Of a DNA stretch of 64,000 nucleotides, positions 1-9,002 are shown piece after piece. A program made the position numbers and the translations under genes. The DNA is from Candidatus Brachybacter algidus. GTDB lineage: Bacteria; Bacteroidota; Bacteroidia; Chitinophagales; Saprospiraceae. Location of the stretch: positions 248,001 through 312,000 of the forward strand of contig JADJSK010000001.1 of NCBI GenBank assembly GCA_016711705.1, read 5' to 3'. The notes beneath the pieces are model-generated. The model made no database searches. It worked only from the letters and a program-made list of their open reading frames with translations, and was not told the DNA's origin. Positions within the stretch are counted from its first letter, which is position 1, and each line of letters opens with the position of its first letter.

Positions 1-1249
1 CAATGCCAAGGAGTGACATTTTCCAAATCAGTTGTGATGCTAGCAAGGATTTTTCATTTCTGAGATCCAAAACGACTTCATATTCTGCATTGTCTTTGAT
101 ATATTTTTCGAATTTACATTCTTTAACAGTGGCTCTAAAATCTGCTATTAGCGCTTGCTCATTTAGATTCACTGGAACTTCTCCCTGATCATTACCAATG
201 AATGCCTCATGTATTAATTGAGACATTGAAATTTTACTTTCAATATTGTAAACAGATTTACATGCTTCCATGATCTCATTGATTCCAGGCATATCGAAGC
301 CTCTTAATGAAGCGAGTGTCTGACTAAGATTAACTGCTTCTAAAGTATGGGCAAGACTTATATCGTAACCTGCCTTCCGCATATAAATAGAAAGGGCAGC
401 GGTAATTGTGATCGGTGCAGAAGAACCATATCTGTAAATATGTTCATAAAACAATGGAAATTGAACTCCTGCACTATAATTATTTAGCGAACTCAATCTC
501 TTGTAAGACCATGGTATCCAGCTACATGTAAGGTCTAATTTCGACTTTAACTTTATTAATTCCTTATCTTCTAATACTGAATAGTTTGTAAAATTTCTGA
601 GAAAGGGTAGATGTGCTGCTCCACAAATTACAGCAGTTTTATTTTCTCCATTCTTTATGCTTTTACGGATTTGTAGGCGCATCCATGCTTCCCTGACCTT
701 GGTATGATGGGTGCTGCCTCTCTCAATGGCAGGTTGTATGGTATCAATTAGCTCGCTGATTCTTTCAAAATAATTCAATTGATTATTAACTACTTCGAAG
801 TTAATCTCCCACCATTGCTCAACATCTTCAATTCCCTGCAGCTTACTCAAGTAGGCGAAAGCTTCTTCTGTGTTTTTTAGCGGGTAAGAGTGAGACGTCG
901 ACTTTGCTTGAGTATCCTCCTTGACTGGATAATACCCCAAAGGAAGGTCAATGAATTCTACAGGAACATTATTTTCTTTGGCATATTTTATGGCGATCCA
1001 TTCCGGTGAAAAGATTGCAAAAGGGAGGATGTAAGTGTTTTGCTGGTGACCTTGTCGAAATAGCAAGATGCTTGCAGGAGGGCGAATCTCATGGATCACC
1101 ATTTCGTCCAGCAGTTTCTGAGCGTTTTGAGGACCTTCTATTAATATTATTGAAGGCTGGTAAGATTCAAGGTACTCTTTTAAATGCCTTGCGCAGCCGG
1201 GACCATGATGGCGGATGCCTAAAAATTCTATATTATCATCAAGTTTCAA
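1..1249 (-). CDS. DUF5682 family protein, partial (C-terminus beyond left edge)
   Basis: The minus strand is open without a stop from about 1249 to the window edge, giving 416 visible residues. The N-terminus carries GIRHHGPGCAR (about residues 10-20), the hallmark of DUF5682, followed by ILIEGPQNA and later VICGAAHLPFL, matching the family's conserved Gly/His motifs. Family members are usually longer (700 or more residues), so roughly half is missing. No ATG lies before the motif. TTG at 1249 is the best start, 2 nt after the stop of the caspase-like gene, so the two are probably co-transcribed and translationally coupled. In other genomes DUF5682 genes lie beside MoxR-type AAA ATPase, VWA-domain and SWIM zinc-finger genes; that part would lie left of this window. 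The biochemical activity is unknown. The H-containing G-x-x-H and G-x-x-H-x-x-x-L motifs recall the TraB/EreA/ChaN-type fold, which is my inference only. Confidence 0.82.
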   Translation of the reverse strand, partial: MKLDDNIEFLGIRHHGPGCARHLKEYLESYQPSIILIEGPQNAQKLLDEMVIHEIRPPASILLFRQGHQQNTYILPFAIFSPEWIAIKYAKENNVPVEFIDLPLGYYPVKEDTQAKSTSHSYPLKNTEEAFAYLSKLQGIEDVEQWWEINFEVVNNQLNYFERISELIDTIQPAIERGSTHHTKVREAWMRLQIRKSIKNGENKTAVICGAAHLPFLRNFTNYSVLEDKELIKLKSKLDLTCSWIPWSYKRLSSLNNYSAGVQFPLFYEHIYRYGSSAPITITAALSIYMRKAGYDISLAHTLEAVNLSQTLASLRGFDMPGINEIMEACKSVYNIESKISMSQLIHEAFIGNDQGEVPVNLNEQALIADFRATVKECKFEKYIKDNAEYEVVLDLRNEKSLLASQLIWKMSLLGI

Positions 1250-1251
1250 TT

Positions 1252-2775
1252 CTAAAACCTAACTACGCCAACAGGCATATTATTATCATAATTGCCTGCG
1301 ATAACAGGGGTCTGGGCATTGCCTGAGAATTTTTTAACATTTGCATAGACATAATCATAAAGCTCACGGATCGTAATGATCCTGTCTTTATTTAAATCAC
1401 ACGCACCTTTTAGACCATCTATTAGGTAATGGCTGAAAACACCTTGACGCATTCCTGAAGATTCTAAGGAAGTTTCTTCCTGTTTTGATGAGAGTAAGAA
1501 TGCTGTTCCTCCTTTTGTTTTTTCAAAAGTAGAGTAGAAGAGGTCCAAAGATTCTCCATAGGCAGATCTTTGGGCCATTAAACTACCTGAATAACAAGCA
1601 TCAGCTATGCACAATTTATGTTTGGCTTCGCTGTTTTCTAATACTCGCTTGATCTCATCATAACTGATCCTATTTTTGTACCCGTCAGAGTCAAATGGTA
1701 AATAATATCCATTGATACCATGTCCGGCGAAATATAACATGATGACGTCATTAGCATCTGCTTTCGAGAAAGTTGTTTTGATAGTTTTCATAATATTCTC
1801 TCTGTTTGCCGCTTCGTCAACGAGGATCTTAACCTGATCATCAGGTACAGCGCCACCTTCCGGACTTTTCAGAAATGCATACAACTGATAAGCATCATCA
1901 TCTGTATATTTAAGCTGGGGAAGATCAGAGTATCGACCTACACCTATTACTACTGCCCAGATCTTAACTTGTTTGTCAAACAATGAACTTGCGATTGGCT
2001 TCTCTGCAGGAGCTTCGTAATTAGACTTTTGTGCCTTCCCGTTTGCCCAATTAGATTCTATTTTCCGTCCATCTGAATAATAAAAAACACCATATCCTTC
2101 AGGCTTATCATTTTCCCACTCGCCCATATAAATATCACCATTCGAATAAAAACAAACGCCAGATTGATCAGGCTTTCCATCGTTCATTATACCTTCCCAT
2201 TTAGAGCCGTCAGGGTATGAAAAAAGGCCAAGTCCGCCAGCACAATTCATACTGTTACAATCTCTGAGTCTCTTACTTTTGCCTTTCATTAATGAAGCAA
2301 TACTTCGTTGCTCATCAAGTGCTCCGTTTTTCCAAATACCTTCTATAATATCATCATTACTGGCTTTATACTTACCCGGTCCATTCGCATAGCTATTTGA
2401 CCACATACCCGAATAGATTGATTTATCTTTGTATTGAAAAGTGCCGTAACCTTCGAATTTATTGTTTTTAAACTCTCCTTCGAACCTTTGGTTACCATTG
2501 GCTATCATGAGCTTCCCATATCCTGTGCGAACATCGGATCTCCATTTCCCAATGAAACGGTCGCCATTAGCTGATATCATGATACCTGTTCCATCGAATT
2601 TTCCTTCAGAAAACTCTCCGATATAAGTCGTGCCACTTTTAAATTTTAATACGCCCTGACCTTCATCACAATCGCCGGAAAGACATTGGCTAAATCCCGC
2701 TTGAAGACTTAATAGCAACATGGTTACTGTAAAAAAAGGCATGAAAAAAGTGTGGAATAGGGTCGCTCTAATCAT
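1252..2775 (-). CDS. Exported MORN-repeat caspase-like (C14) protease
   Basis: 507 residues. An N-terminal hydrophobic signal peptide ends near GFSQ (residue 30), so the protein acts outside the cytoplasm. Residues 39-250 hold about seven MORN repeats of the form G-x-x-Y-x-G-x-W/F-x-x-x-x-x-x-G-x-G, for example GDIYMGEWENDKPEGYG. Residues 270-500 are a caspase/metacaspase p20-like domain: KIWAVVIGVGRY, then YFAGHG with catalytic His352 and ADACYSG with catalytic Cys394. Both residues of the dyad are present, so the protease should be active, with the P1 preference unknown. A second Met at residue 12 is an alternative start that keeps a shorter signal peptide. It lies 2 nt upstream of the DUF5682 gene and probably shares its transcript. 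MORN plus caspase fusions occur in Bacteroidota; the substrate is not known. Confidence 0.9.
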   Translation of the reverse strand: MIRATLFHTFFMPFFTVTMLLLSLQAGFSQCLSGDCDEGQGVLKFKSGTTYIGEFSEGKFDGTGIMISANGDRFIGKWRSDVRTGYGKLMIANGNQRFEGEFKNNKFEGYGTFQYKDKSIYSGMWSNSYANGPGKYKASNDDIIEGIWKNGALDEQRSIASLMKGKSKRLRDCNSMNCAGGLGLFSYPDGSKWEGIMNDGKPDQSGVCFYSNGDIYMGEWENDKPEGYGVFYYSDGRKIESNWANGKAQKSNYEAPAEKPIASSLFDKQVKIWAVVIGVGRYSDLPQLKYTDDDAYQLYAFLKSPEGGAVPDDQVKILVDEAANRENIMKTIKTTFSKADANDVIMLYFAGHGINGYYLPFDSDGYKNRISYDEIKRVLENSEAKHKLCIADACYSGSLMAQRSAYGESLDLFYSTFEKTKGGTAFLLSSKQEETSLESSGMRQGVFSHYLIDGLKGACDLNKDRIITIRELYDYVYANVKKFSGNAQTPVIAGNYDNNMPVGVVRF

Positions 2776-2904
2776 GTTATTGATTATAATATTGTTCTTT
2801 GGTTAAATCGGATAGATCGAAAAGGTTGCTAATAGAATCAAATATCAAACGCAAGGTAGGGCATTAAATTATAATTGTTTATATATTTATTAGTTAAGAT
2901 GTGG

Positions 2905-3050
2905 GGATGTGAGGAAATTGAAAATGGGGCGAAGGAGGGGAAGTTGTGGTTGAAGTTAGGTTTACGATATGAAAGTTGACGCTGATGGCTAATAGCTAAT
3001 GGCTGATGGCTTTATTGTGGATGCGAGAAGAATATTCTTCGGAGCAAAAT
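2905..3050. repeat. Dispersed intergenic repeat, copy 1
   Basis: Shares, in the same order, the blocks GGATGTGAG, ATTGAAAATGGGGCGAAG, GAAGTTAGGTTTACG, GGCTGATGGCT and a GATGTGGAATCG-like tail with 35069-35255. The copies differ by several small indels. No ORF or terminal inverted repeat is obvious, so this may be a decayed non-coding element or a duplicated intergenic block. Confidence 0.6.
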
Positions 3051-3104
3051 ACTGTATTGAAATGAAAATTAAAGCTTAGACTTTTGAAGAAAAATTATGA
3101 TAAT

Positions 3105-3164
3105 TTAAAAAAGTGGTACTGTAGGGACATGTCGCGACCTGTCCCTACAGTACCACATTTTAAA
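3105..3164. repeat. Long palindromic hairpin repeat, copy 1
   Basis: Near-perfect inverted repeat centred on TCGCGA at 3132-3137. The inner stem is GTAGGGACATGTCG paired with CGACCTGTCCCTAC; the outer stem GTGGTACT pairs with AGTACCAC, and an A/T-rich base continues to TTTAAAA. A second copy at 47220-47285 has the same inner stem but a different, still self-complementary outer stem. No T-tract follows, so a simple intrinsic terminator is unlikely. Confidence 0.85.
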
Positions 3165-3289
3165 TGTAGAAACTACATATTAGAAGACTTTCATTCCAAT
3201 GGGAACTTTATAAATTATTGAAATTGTTGTTTTGTAATTTGTAATATGGGTCCAGGATTAACCATTACTGATTACCTGGTACCAATATT

Positions 3290-4669
3290 CTAAAGACTAT
3301 TAAGAAATAAGAGCAGTTTCTCTTTATCCTTTTTCGATAATTTCGCATATCCATCTTTAGAAGATCTACCTTCTCCGTTATGCCACATAATAGCTTCTTC
3401 TAGGTTTCGTGCTCGTCCATCATGCAGAAAATTAGTATGTCCACCGACGACCTGCGTTAGTCCAATTCCCCATAAAGGTGGTGTCCTCCATTCGTTTCCA
3501 TTGGCAATACCATCAGATCGGTGATCTGCCAGACCTGGACCCATGTCATGTAATAGCAAATCGGTATAAGGTTGAATAGATTGATTTGCAAGGAAAGGAT
3601 GATCCGAATTTGGACCGGTTTGCATTTTGGAGGTATGACATTTTTCACAGCCTATATATGCGAATAATTTTTTACCATATATCACATCGGGCAGGTTTTG
3701 TCTGCGCGGCGCAGGAACTCCTAATGATTGAGCGTAAAATGTTGCTAGACGCACCACATCATCCGTAACTTCAGGGTCATCTGCCTTGCTATCTTGTTGA
3801 ACTTGACCATAAGAAGGATCCTGGGGCAAATAAGGACTACTCAATCCCATATCTTCCAGAAATGCATGAGCTGTTTGGTTGTATATACTAGGTTGAGATG
3901 CTTTCCACCCAAAGCGTCCAATTGCCATTTTGCCGACCCTGTCATCGTAAACATAATTTAATCGGCCCGATATTCCGTCCTTGTTTTTATCATCAGGATC
4001 TACTCTCTTTAAGAGCTCCTCCTCAGAAATAGATTCAAGCAATCCCAACCCGAAAATTGGTGGCCCTATTCTAACAGACATCTGAACTTCTGACGGGAAG
4101 GGTAGGTAAGTATTAAATATTTTAAATACTGGTCTTCTCAATGTATAAGATGAGCCATCCGCCATCAGTCCCTCTATGAATTCATTGAAATAAGACAATT
4201 GTCCTTCAGGTATAACTCCAAAATTAGCTTTAGTCTGCAATTGGGTACCAAATCCAGGAACAGAAATATTCTCTCCATGAATACCAGATCCAGGCAAACT
4301 TATCCTGGCAAGAAGCCCACCCATGTCGGATCCTGATTCCGGAAAGGCAGCGCGTCCATTTTTGGGATGACAAGATACACAGGCATTTTGAACGAATATA
4401 GGGCCAAGACCACTGTTTTGAGGCGAAGGCGAAGTGACAAAGATGGATTCAAAAAGCAAATCTCCAGAGCGATGATCATCTAAGCCTTCTTTATCCAAGT
4501 TTGCAGCCGGTTGTTGAAATGAGTTTGAGAATTCTGTAAAGATTGTACTACTTCCTCCAGCATTAATATCATTTAAGGTTTCTTCTACGGCCTTTGTACA
4601 AGATAAAAATGTGAGATTTACAAACAAATAAAATCCCGTATATATTAGTGCACTATTAGTAAATCTCAC
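3290..4669 (-). CDS. Di-haem oxidoreductase (DHOR/thiol oxidoreductase-like) lipoprotein
   Basis: 459 residues starting at GTG 4669; no ATG is nearby and this start gives a lipoprotein signal ending in LSC (Cys24). Two c-type haem sites are visible: CVSCH (Cys97, Cys100, His101) and CEKCH (Cys341, Cys344, His345). The flanking sequence fits the di-haem oxidoreductase/putative peroxidase family (PF06537), distantly related to MauG and cytochrome c peroxidases. It should be anchored in the envelope as an electron-transfer or oxidase protein. It is the last gene of a porin-imelysin-oxidoreductase operon, 28 nt after the imelysin gene. This imelysin/DHOR pairing is frequent in Bacteroidota and is linked by inference to iron or other metal acquisition; the actual substrate is not established. 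Confidence 0.88.
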   Translation of the reverse strand: MRFTNSALIYTGFYLFVNLTFLSCTKAVEETLNDINAGGSSTIFTEFSNSFQQPAANLDKEGLDDHRSGDLLFESIFVTSPSPQNSGLGPIFVQNACVSCHPKNGRAAFPESGSDMGGLLARISLPGSGIHGENISVPGFGTQLQTKANFGVIPEGQLSYFNEFIEGLMADGSSYTLRRPVFKIFNTYLPFPSEVQMSVRIGPPIFGLGLLESISEEELLKRVDPDDKNKDGISGRLNYVYDDRVGKMAIGRFGWKASQPSIYNQTAHAFLEDMGLSSPYLPQDPSYGQVQQDSKADDPEVTDDVVRLATFYAQSLGVPAPRRQNLPDVIYGKKLFAYIGCEKCHTSKMQTGPNSDHPFLANQSIQPYTDLLLHDMGPGLADHRSDGIANGNEWRTPPLWGIGLTQVVGGHTNFLHDGRARNLEEAIMWHNGEGRSSKDGYAKLSKKDKEKLLLFLNSL

Positions 4670-4697
4670 AGTAATTTTTTATGAATTAGGCAAAAGC

Positions 4698-5756
4698 CTA
4701 AAGTGAATTAATAAGAGGCTCTAATTTTGACTTAATTAAAGTCATCAGAGTTTGTACCTTGTCTTTAGCATTTGATACATTCACTTTATTGTTAAATACA
4801 GCATCAGAAAAAGTGCCCGGGATGGCTTCGATAGCATTAATAGCTTCTGATATTGCAGTTTTTAATTCAGCATCCAATGCATTATTTTTTTCTTTAACGA
4901 TGGATGATAGCCCGAGCCCTGTTGAACCATTTACACCACCTAGATAAATATTTTGAATACTTCGCATATTGTTAGCAAAATCGGCTTTACTGTTTGCGCT
5001 GAATCTTGATTCTTCAAACAATAGATTTTCGGATGAAAAAGGTTCATCAATCTTACCATTGCCAACTTCATCTGCTATGAGCAACATTCCATCTTTGAAT
5101 TCCTGAATAGCTACCTTTTGCGATATGTAGGTGTTATTTCCTGCCTGACCTGCGGTTTTTACTATTGCGCCGAAATTTCCTCCGTCTTCTTTCCATGCAT
5201 TGTATAGTTGTGATGTGGCTCCTTTCAGACTCTGTGCACATGCCTGTAGGTATTGGAACTGTCGGTCAGTAAGTTCACTAACCGGTTTGTCGCCGTTCAA
5301 CCCAAATAATAACCATTCTAAAGTGTGAAATCCTTTAACGGTGCCTTCCAATGCATCCAAATATGATTTAGTAATATTATCTGAGGAATTTAGTACAGCG
5401 TTTAAGTCTTCTACATTTACTGGCCACGAATCCATTGCAGGATCTAAGCCTTGTGCATCAACAGGTCCAAATAAAAAACCTTCTGATTGTTCCCATGGAA
5501 TTCTAGTAGCTCTCCAGGCTTCGCGTCCTGCCTCCAAATTGGCTTGAGTTCTGGCATTATTCAATGTTCCTAGTGCAGTAACAAGATCACCGGCTTTTTC
5601 GTCCAGATTTTTATAAGTGGATAAAATTACATTATCAACAATATTGTCAATCTCCGAAGTGAATTTGTTGTCTATATTGCTGATTTCATCGTCTTTACAT
5701 GCTACAAATGAGGTAGTTACGCAAAATAGTAAAATAATTTTTTTAATTGTATTCAT
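4698..5756 (-). CDS. Imelysin family (M75-like) lipoprotein
   Basis: 352 residues with a lipoprotein signal peptide ending in FVAC (Cys20). The imelysin signature G-x-H-x-x-E is present as GFHTLE (Gly142, His144, Glu147), within an all-helical domain typical of EfeO/imelysin-like proteins. These are iron-regulated envelope proteins thought to bind metal; peptidase activity is doubtful for most. The gene starts 17 nt after the porin stop and is followed closely by the di-haem oxidoreductase, so the three are almost certainly one transcript. Confidence 0.92.
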   Translation of the reverse strand: MNTIKKIILLFCVTTSFVACKDDEISNIDNKFTSEIDNIVDNVILSTYKNLDEKAGDLVTALGTLNNARTQANLEAGREAWRATRIPWEQSEGFLFGPVDAQGLDPAMDSWPVNVEDLNAVLNSSDNITKSYLDALEGTVKGFHTLEWLLFGLNGDKPVSELTDRQFQYLQACAQSLKGATSQLYNAWKEDGGNFGAIVKTAGQAGNNTYISQKVAIQEFKDGMLLIADEVGNGKIDEPFSSENLLFEESRFSANSKADFANNMRSIQNIYLGGVNGSTGLGLSSIVKEKNNALDAELKTAISEAINAIEAIPGTFSDAVFNNKVNVSNAKDKVQTLMTLIKSKLEPLINSL

Positions 5757-5773
5757 ATTAGTTACAGTTTTAG

Positions 5774-7036
5774 TTATTTGATATAATATCCAAACCCAAG
5801 AGAAAAAGTGTCTTGAATTTTATTTTCTACGATTCCTAAGTATTGTCGTGCAAATTGGGTTTTAAATACCAGCCATGTATTTGGCATATAATTAATACCG
5901 CCGGTATAAGTCTTTCTATCCCATCGAGGATTGTCAAAGATGAGTCCTTGAGTTGAAAATTGTGTATCATATGAATCTACTCTTAGGAAAAAATACAGCT
6001 CTCCGTTTGGATGCTTCTTTAATAGGCCAAATGGCTCAAAGGCAACCTCAGCACTCCACCCCATGGCAGATTTTCCAACAGGTGTTCTTTTTACATTAAG
6101 GTTATTGGAAAGATTTCGATTCGCTATACTGACGGCTTCAGAATTTTGTAAAGCACCATACAGAACAATTCCTGAGAATTCGAAGGGCTCCAACTCATAA
6201 ACAACGTGGGCTTCTATCATTGCAAGATTTGCATCAAACTGCAAATCAGGTTTAGGTCGGTTGTTTCTGGTATTTCCGTAATAACCTGATATACCAATAA
6301 ATTTTTCATATCCAAATTCATAATCCAAACGGGCTACTCCTGCAATATCATTTACGTTGGTGGCTTCGAATCTTCTTTGATTGCCTCTTTTTATAAAATT
6401 TGCAGAGTTGAATGCACTACCATCTAAGCCATTGACAATGCCTGCGTGCCATACCCAGTTTTTTCCTAATCTGCCATTCAACATTACACCATATTCTGTC
6501 CAGTGGGTCGGGAGAATGGTGTTTTCCATATCTGAAACATTTGTGGTGTGGTATTCTGTTGGTTCGTCTAAGAATCCAATCAGTCCAAAAGGCACCTTTA
6601 AACGACCGAATGAAATATTGAAATTTGGAGAGAAGTCGTATTTGAAGTTAAACTGCTCTAACCATATCTCACCGCCTTTTTCTACTTCATATTCATATTC
6701 ACCAAACTCTTCTAATGGGTCGAATTCTATTGCAACTCCTGTTCCTCCTGCCTCGATTTCGAGTTCCGTGTTGAAAGACCACTTTTTAGAAGGTCGGTAT
6801 GACAATTCCAGGACTGCTCGTTCAAACTCTATGTCATTTCTTTTCTGAGGAAGTAGCTGCCAATTATAGTTATTATAGTTCATAACCCCATACGATGAGA
6901 CTGTAAATTTATCATACCAATGACTTGGTTTTACGGTCGCTTCCTCAATACTATCAAGCATAGACTGAGCATAAGTGGTAAAAGATAGTAAGAGTAATAA
7001 AGTAATAAAAGCGGCAGTGTATATTGATCTAAACAT
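5774..7036 (-). CDS. Outer-membrane porin (16-18 stranded, OprP/OprO-like)
   Basis: 420 residues with a signal peptide ending near TYAQ (residue 24). The rest alternates short amphipathic strands with loops, with porin-like segments such as FNISFGRLKVPFG (a Phe-Gly-Arg-x-Lys-x-Pro-Phe motif common in phosphate-selective-porin-like proteins) and a C-terminus SLGFGYYIK ending in an aromatic-rich beta strand. It heads the operon with imelysin and the di-haem oxidoreductase, which suggests passage of a substrate handled by those two. The substrate cannot be read from sequence. A TATATTTG promoter element lies 22 nt before the ATG. Confidence 0.85.
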   Translation of the reverse strand: MFRSIYTAAFITLLLLLSFTTYAQSMLDSIEEATVKPSHWYDKFTVSSYGVMNYNNYNWQLLPQKRNDIEFERAVLELSYRPSKKWSFNTELEIEAGGTGVAIEFDPLEEFGEYEYEVEKGGEIWLEQFNFKYDFSPNFNISFGRLKVPFGLIGFLDEPTEYHTTNVSDMENTILPTHWTEYGVMLNGRLGKNWVWHAGIVNGLDGSAFNSANFIKRGNQRRFEATNVNDIAGVARLDYEFGYEKFIGISGYYGNTRNNRPKPDLQFDANLAMIEAHVVYELEPFEFSGIVLYGALQNSEAVSIANRNLSNNLNVKRTPVGKSAMGWSAEVAFEPFGLLKKHPNGELYFFLRVDSYDTQFSTQGLIFDNPRWDRKTYTGGINYMPNTWLVFKTQFARQYLGIVENKIQDTFSLGFGYYIK

Positions 7037-7058
7037 AGTTTGTTTTTAAAAATATTCG

Positions 7059-7066
7059 CAAATATA
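7059..7066 (-). promoter_or_regulatory. -7 element (TATATTTG) upstream of the porin operon
   Basis: On the minus strand this reads TATATTTG, a match to the Bacteroidota -7 consensus TAnnTTTG. It would start transcription about 16-18 nt before the porin ATG. No TTTG is seen at the expected -33 distance, so support is partial. Confidence 0.4.
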
Positions 7067-7410
7067 TAAATATGATTATTATTATGTAGAATAAGTCTAA
7101 ATAAAATTAGAAAAATGATGAAGGGCAAAATTTTAATGATTTTTTTCCACCAATTGAAGTTGGAGGCAAATGAATGCGAAGAGTAAAGGGTAGCTTTTGA
7201 TTTGAAAGAGCCTGGCTTGAATTCTAAATGATTAAGGGAATTTGATTTAAGGTGGTTCAATAGCCTTTGATTTTAGCCATAGGCAACTTAAACATTATAT
7301 AGTATTTGTTAATTTTGCACTTTCAAGTTTGAATTTTGGAAAATTATACCTTCCAAACTAAATAATATTAAATTCCATCTGTTCTTTAGCCTAACATAAA
7401 GTAATTAAAT
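7067..7410. other. Divergent intergenic region, AT-rich
   Basis: About 345 bp between the porin promoter and the methyltransferase start. It contains a TAATTTTG match at 7310-7317 that could be a plus-strand -7 element with a leader of about 90 nt. I see no RNA gene, repeat or convincing small ORF. Confidence 0.5.
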
Positions 7411-8073
7411 ATGAAAAATCATACCGATGAAGATAAAACTGCAATTGCAGTATCCGTATTTGACAAAAATGCTGAATTATATAGTCAGAAGTACATGGAT
7501 GTATCTATTTATTACGACTCGCTAGATTTATTCTGTGATTTAATTAAAATCCAAAATGCTGATATTATCGATCTTGCATGCGGTCCTGGCAATGTGACTA
7601 AATATTTATTGGATAAAAGGCCGGATTTTAAAATGCTTGCTACAGATCTCTCGCCCAAAATGCTTGAAATAGCCAAGGAGCATAATCCATCCGCTACATT
7701 TATTTTGCTTGATTGTAAGGACATAGATCAGTTGGAAGCGTCCTATGATGGTATAATGTGCAGTTTTGCTTTCCCATATTTGTCAAAAGAGGAAGTGATT
7801 AAATTTTTGAAAAATGTTACCAAAGTATTGAAGGAGGATGGGGTGATATACATAAGTACGATGGAAGATAACAATTTAAATTCAGGATGGGAATCAGGTT
7901 CTACAGGAGACAAAATATTTATAAACTACCATGAGGAAAGCTATCTAATCTCAAACTTAAAAGAAAATAATTTTGAAATAATTGATCTTAGCAGAATAAC
8001 ATATGCTGGTAAAGCAGATAAAATGATTGTTGACCTTATTATCATTGCCAAACTGACAATGAAGTGGTCCTGA
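7411..8073 (+). CDS. Class I SAM-dependent methyltransferase
   Basis: 220 residues. Motif I is DLACGPGN (about residues 54-61), followed by the acidic motif LATDLSPKMLEIA and a post-motif II LLDCKDID, which together define a Rossmann-fold SAM methyltransferase of the methyltransf_25/11 type. There is no signal peptide. The gene stands alone, facing away from the porin operon and converging on an ABC ATPase. The methyl acceptor is not evident; the family includes small-molecule and ubiquinone/menaquinone-type enzymes but no specific subfamily motif is visible. Confidence 0.85.
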   Translation: MKNHTDEDKTAIAVSVFDKNAELYSQKYMDVSIYYDSLDLFCDLIKIQNADIIDLACGPGNVTKYLLDKRPDFKMLATDLSPKMLEIAKEHNPSATFILLDCKDIDQLEASYDGIMCSFAFPYLSKEEVIKFLKNVTKVLKEDGVIYISTMEDNNLNSGWESGSTGDKIFINYHEESYLISNLKENNFEIIDLSRITYAGKADKMIVDLIIIAKLTMKWS

Positions 8074-8128
8074 TATATTTAAATGTATTTACGTAGCAAA
8101 TAAATTTCTAAATCAACTTCGATATACC

Positions 8129-8851
8129 TCAACTTAAAATCGGATTCAAACTTCTTAATGGATTAGGGTTTATCTCGTCATTTTCAATCAAACCATCTCT
8201 GAGTCTTACGATTCGGTGGGCATATTCTGCGATGTCTGGTTCATGTGTCACAAGAATAATAGTGTTTCCAGCATTATGGATTTTTTCAAAGATTGCCATA
8301 ATCTCTAGTGAAGTTTTTGTGTCGAGATTACCTGTTGGCTCATCCGCAAGTATTATAGCCGGATCATTCACTATGGCTCTTGCGATAGCCACACGCTGCC
8401 TTTGTCCACCTGACAATTCATTCGGTTTGTGATCCATTCTATCACCAAGTCCGACCATTTCCATTGCTTGCTTTGCCTTAGCTATCCTTTCTTTTTTTGA
8501 AAGACCGGCATATATTAATGGAATGGCTACGTTGTCTAATGAAGAAATACGAGGAAGCAAATTGAAGGTTTGAAAGACAAAACCTATCTCCTTGTTCCGA
8601 ACAATCGCAAGTTCATTATCCGACATTTGGCTAACATTGGTCTTGTTTAAGAAATAATCGCCTCCGGTAGGCGTATCCAAGCAACCCAACACATTCATTA
8701 AAGTTGACTTTCCTGAACCTGAAGGACCCATTAAAGCTACATATTCATTTCTGTTAATAGATAAAGTTATATCTCTTAAAGCGTGCAAACGCTGTTCTCC
8801 CATGATATAGATCTTGGAAAGGTGGTTAATATCAATTACAGCTTCTTGCAT
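8129..8851 (-). CDS. ABC transporter ATP-binding protein (LolD/MacB type)
   Basis: 240 residues: Walker A GPSGSGKST (42-50), Q-loop in FVFQTFNLLPR, signature LSGGQ (146-150), Walker B IILADE followed by PTGNLD, and the H-loop LVTHE. The PTGNLD motif and length fit the LolD/MacB/FtsE-like group that drives lipoprotein release or mechanotransmission at the inner membrane. No permease gene is adjacent, so the partner must be encoded elsewhere. Start ATG 8851 is well placed ahead of the first beta strand. Confidence 0.92.
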   Translation of the reverse strand: MQEAVIDINHLSKIYIMGEQRLHALRDITLSINRNEYVALMGPSGSGKSTLMNVLGCLDTPTGGDYFLNKTNVSQMSDNELAIVRNKEIGFVFQTFNLLPRISSLDNVAIPLIYAGLSKKERIAKAKQAMEMVGLGDRMDHKPNELSGGQRQRVAIARAIVNDPAIILADEPTGNLDTKTSLEIMAIFEKIHNAGNTIILVTHEPDIAEYAHRIVRLRDGLIENDEINPNPLRSLNPILS

Positions 8852-8967
8852 ATTATTTTCATGAAATATTGAACGCCAATGATAAGATACATTCTCTGAA
8901 TTATCAGATATATTAGATAGTTTGTATCAAATAATCGTCAAAAATAATCAAATGTTGAAGAAATTGT

Positions 8968-8998
8968 TTTGTTAACCGATTTCTTCACCTTACATTTG
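8968..8998 (+). promoter_or_regulatory. Bacteroidota promoter, TTTG-N19-TACATTTG, placed for a leaderless mRNA
   Basis: TTTG at 8968-8971, 19 nt spacer, TACATTTG at 8991-8998: an exact match to the Bacteroidota sigma-A consensus and spacing. The ATG of the kinase gene begins at 9003, only 5 nt after the final G, so transcription should start at or within 1-2 nt of the start codon. Confidence 0.7.
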
Positions 8999-9002
8999 GC
9001 AC

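Larger units (their letters stand above)
2776..3289. other. Intergenic region with dispersed repeats, no gene
   Basis: About 510 bp between the caspase gene (5' side) and the di-haem oxidoreductase gene (3' side). It holds part of a dispersed intergenic repeat (about 2905-3050) that recurs near 35.1 kb, short GGCTGATGGCTAATAGC phrases near 2980-3010, and the hairpin at 3105-3164. I see no open frame with coding character and no tRNA. Confidence 0.7.

Noticed and set aside
1006..1326. Plus-strand 106-codon ORF
   Set aside because: It lies opposite the DUF5682 and caspase genes; it is a shadow of those frames.
3105..3164. Intrinsic terminator for the caspase or di-haem genes
   Set aside because: The hairpin is strong but not followed by a T-tract on either strand and lies about 125 bp from the nearest stop, so the repeat explanation is preferred.
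6931..7260. 109-codon minus-strand ORF overlapping the porin start
   Set aside because: Out of frame with the porin signal peptide and composed of AT-rich intergenic sequence; hydrophobicity is accidental.
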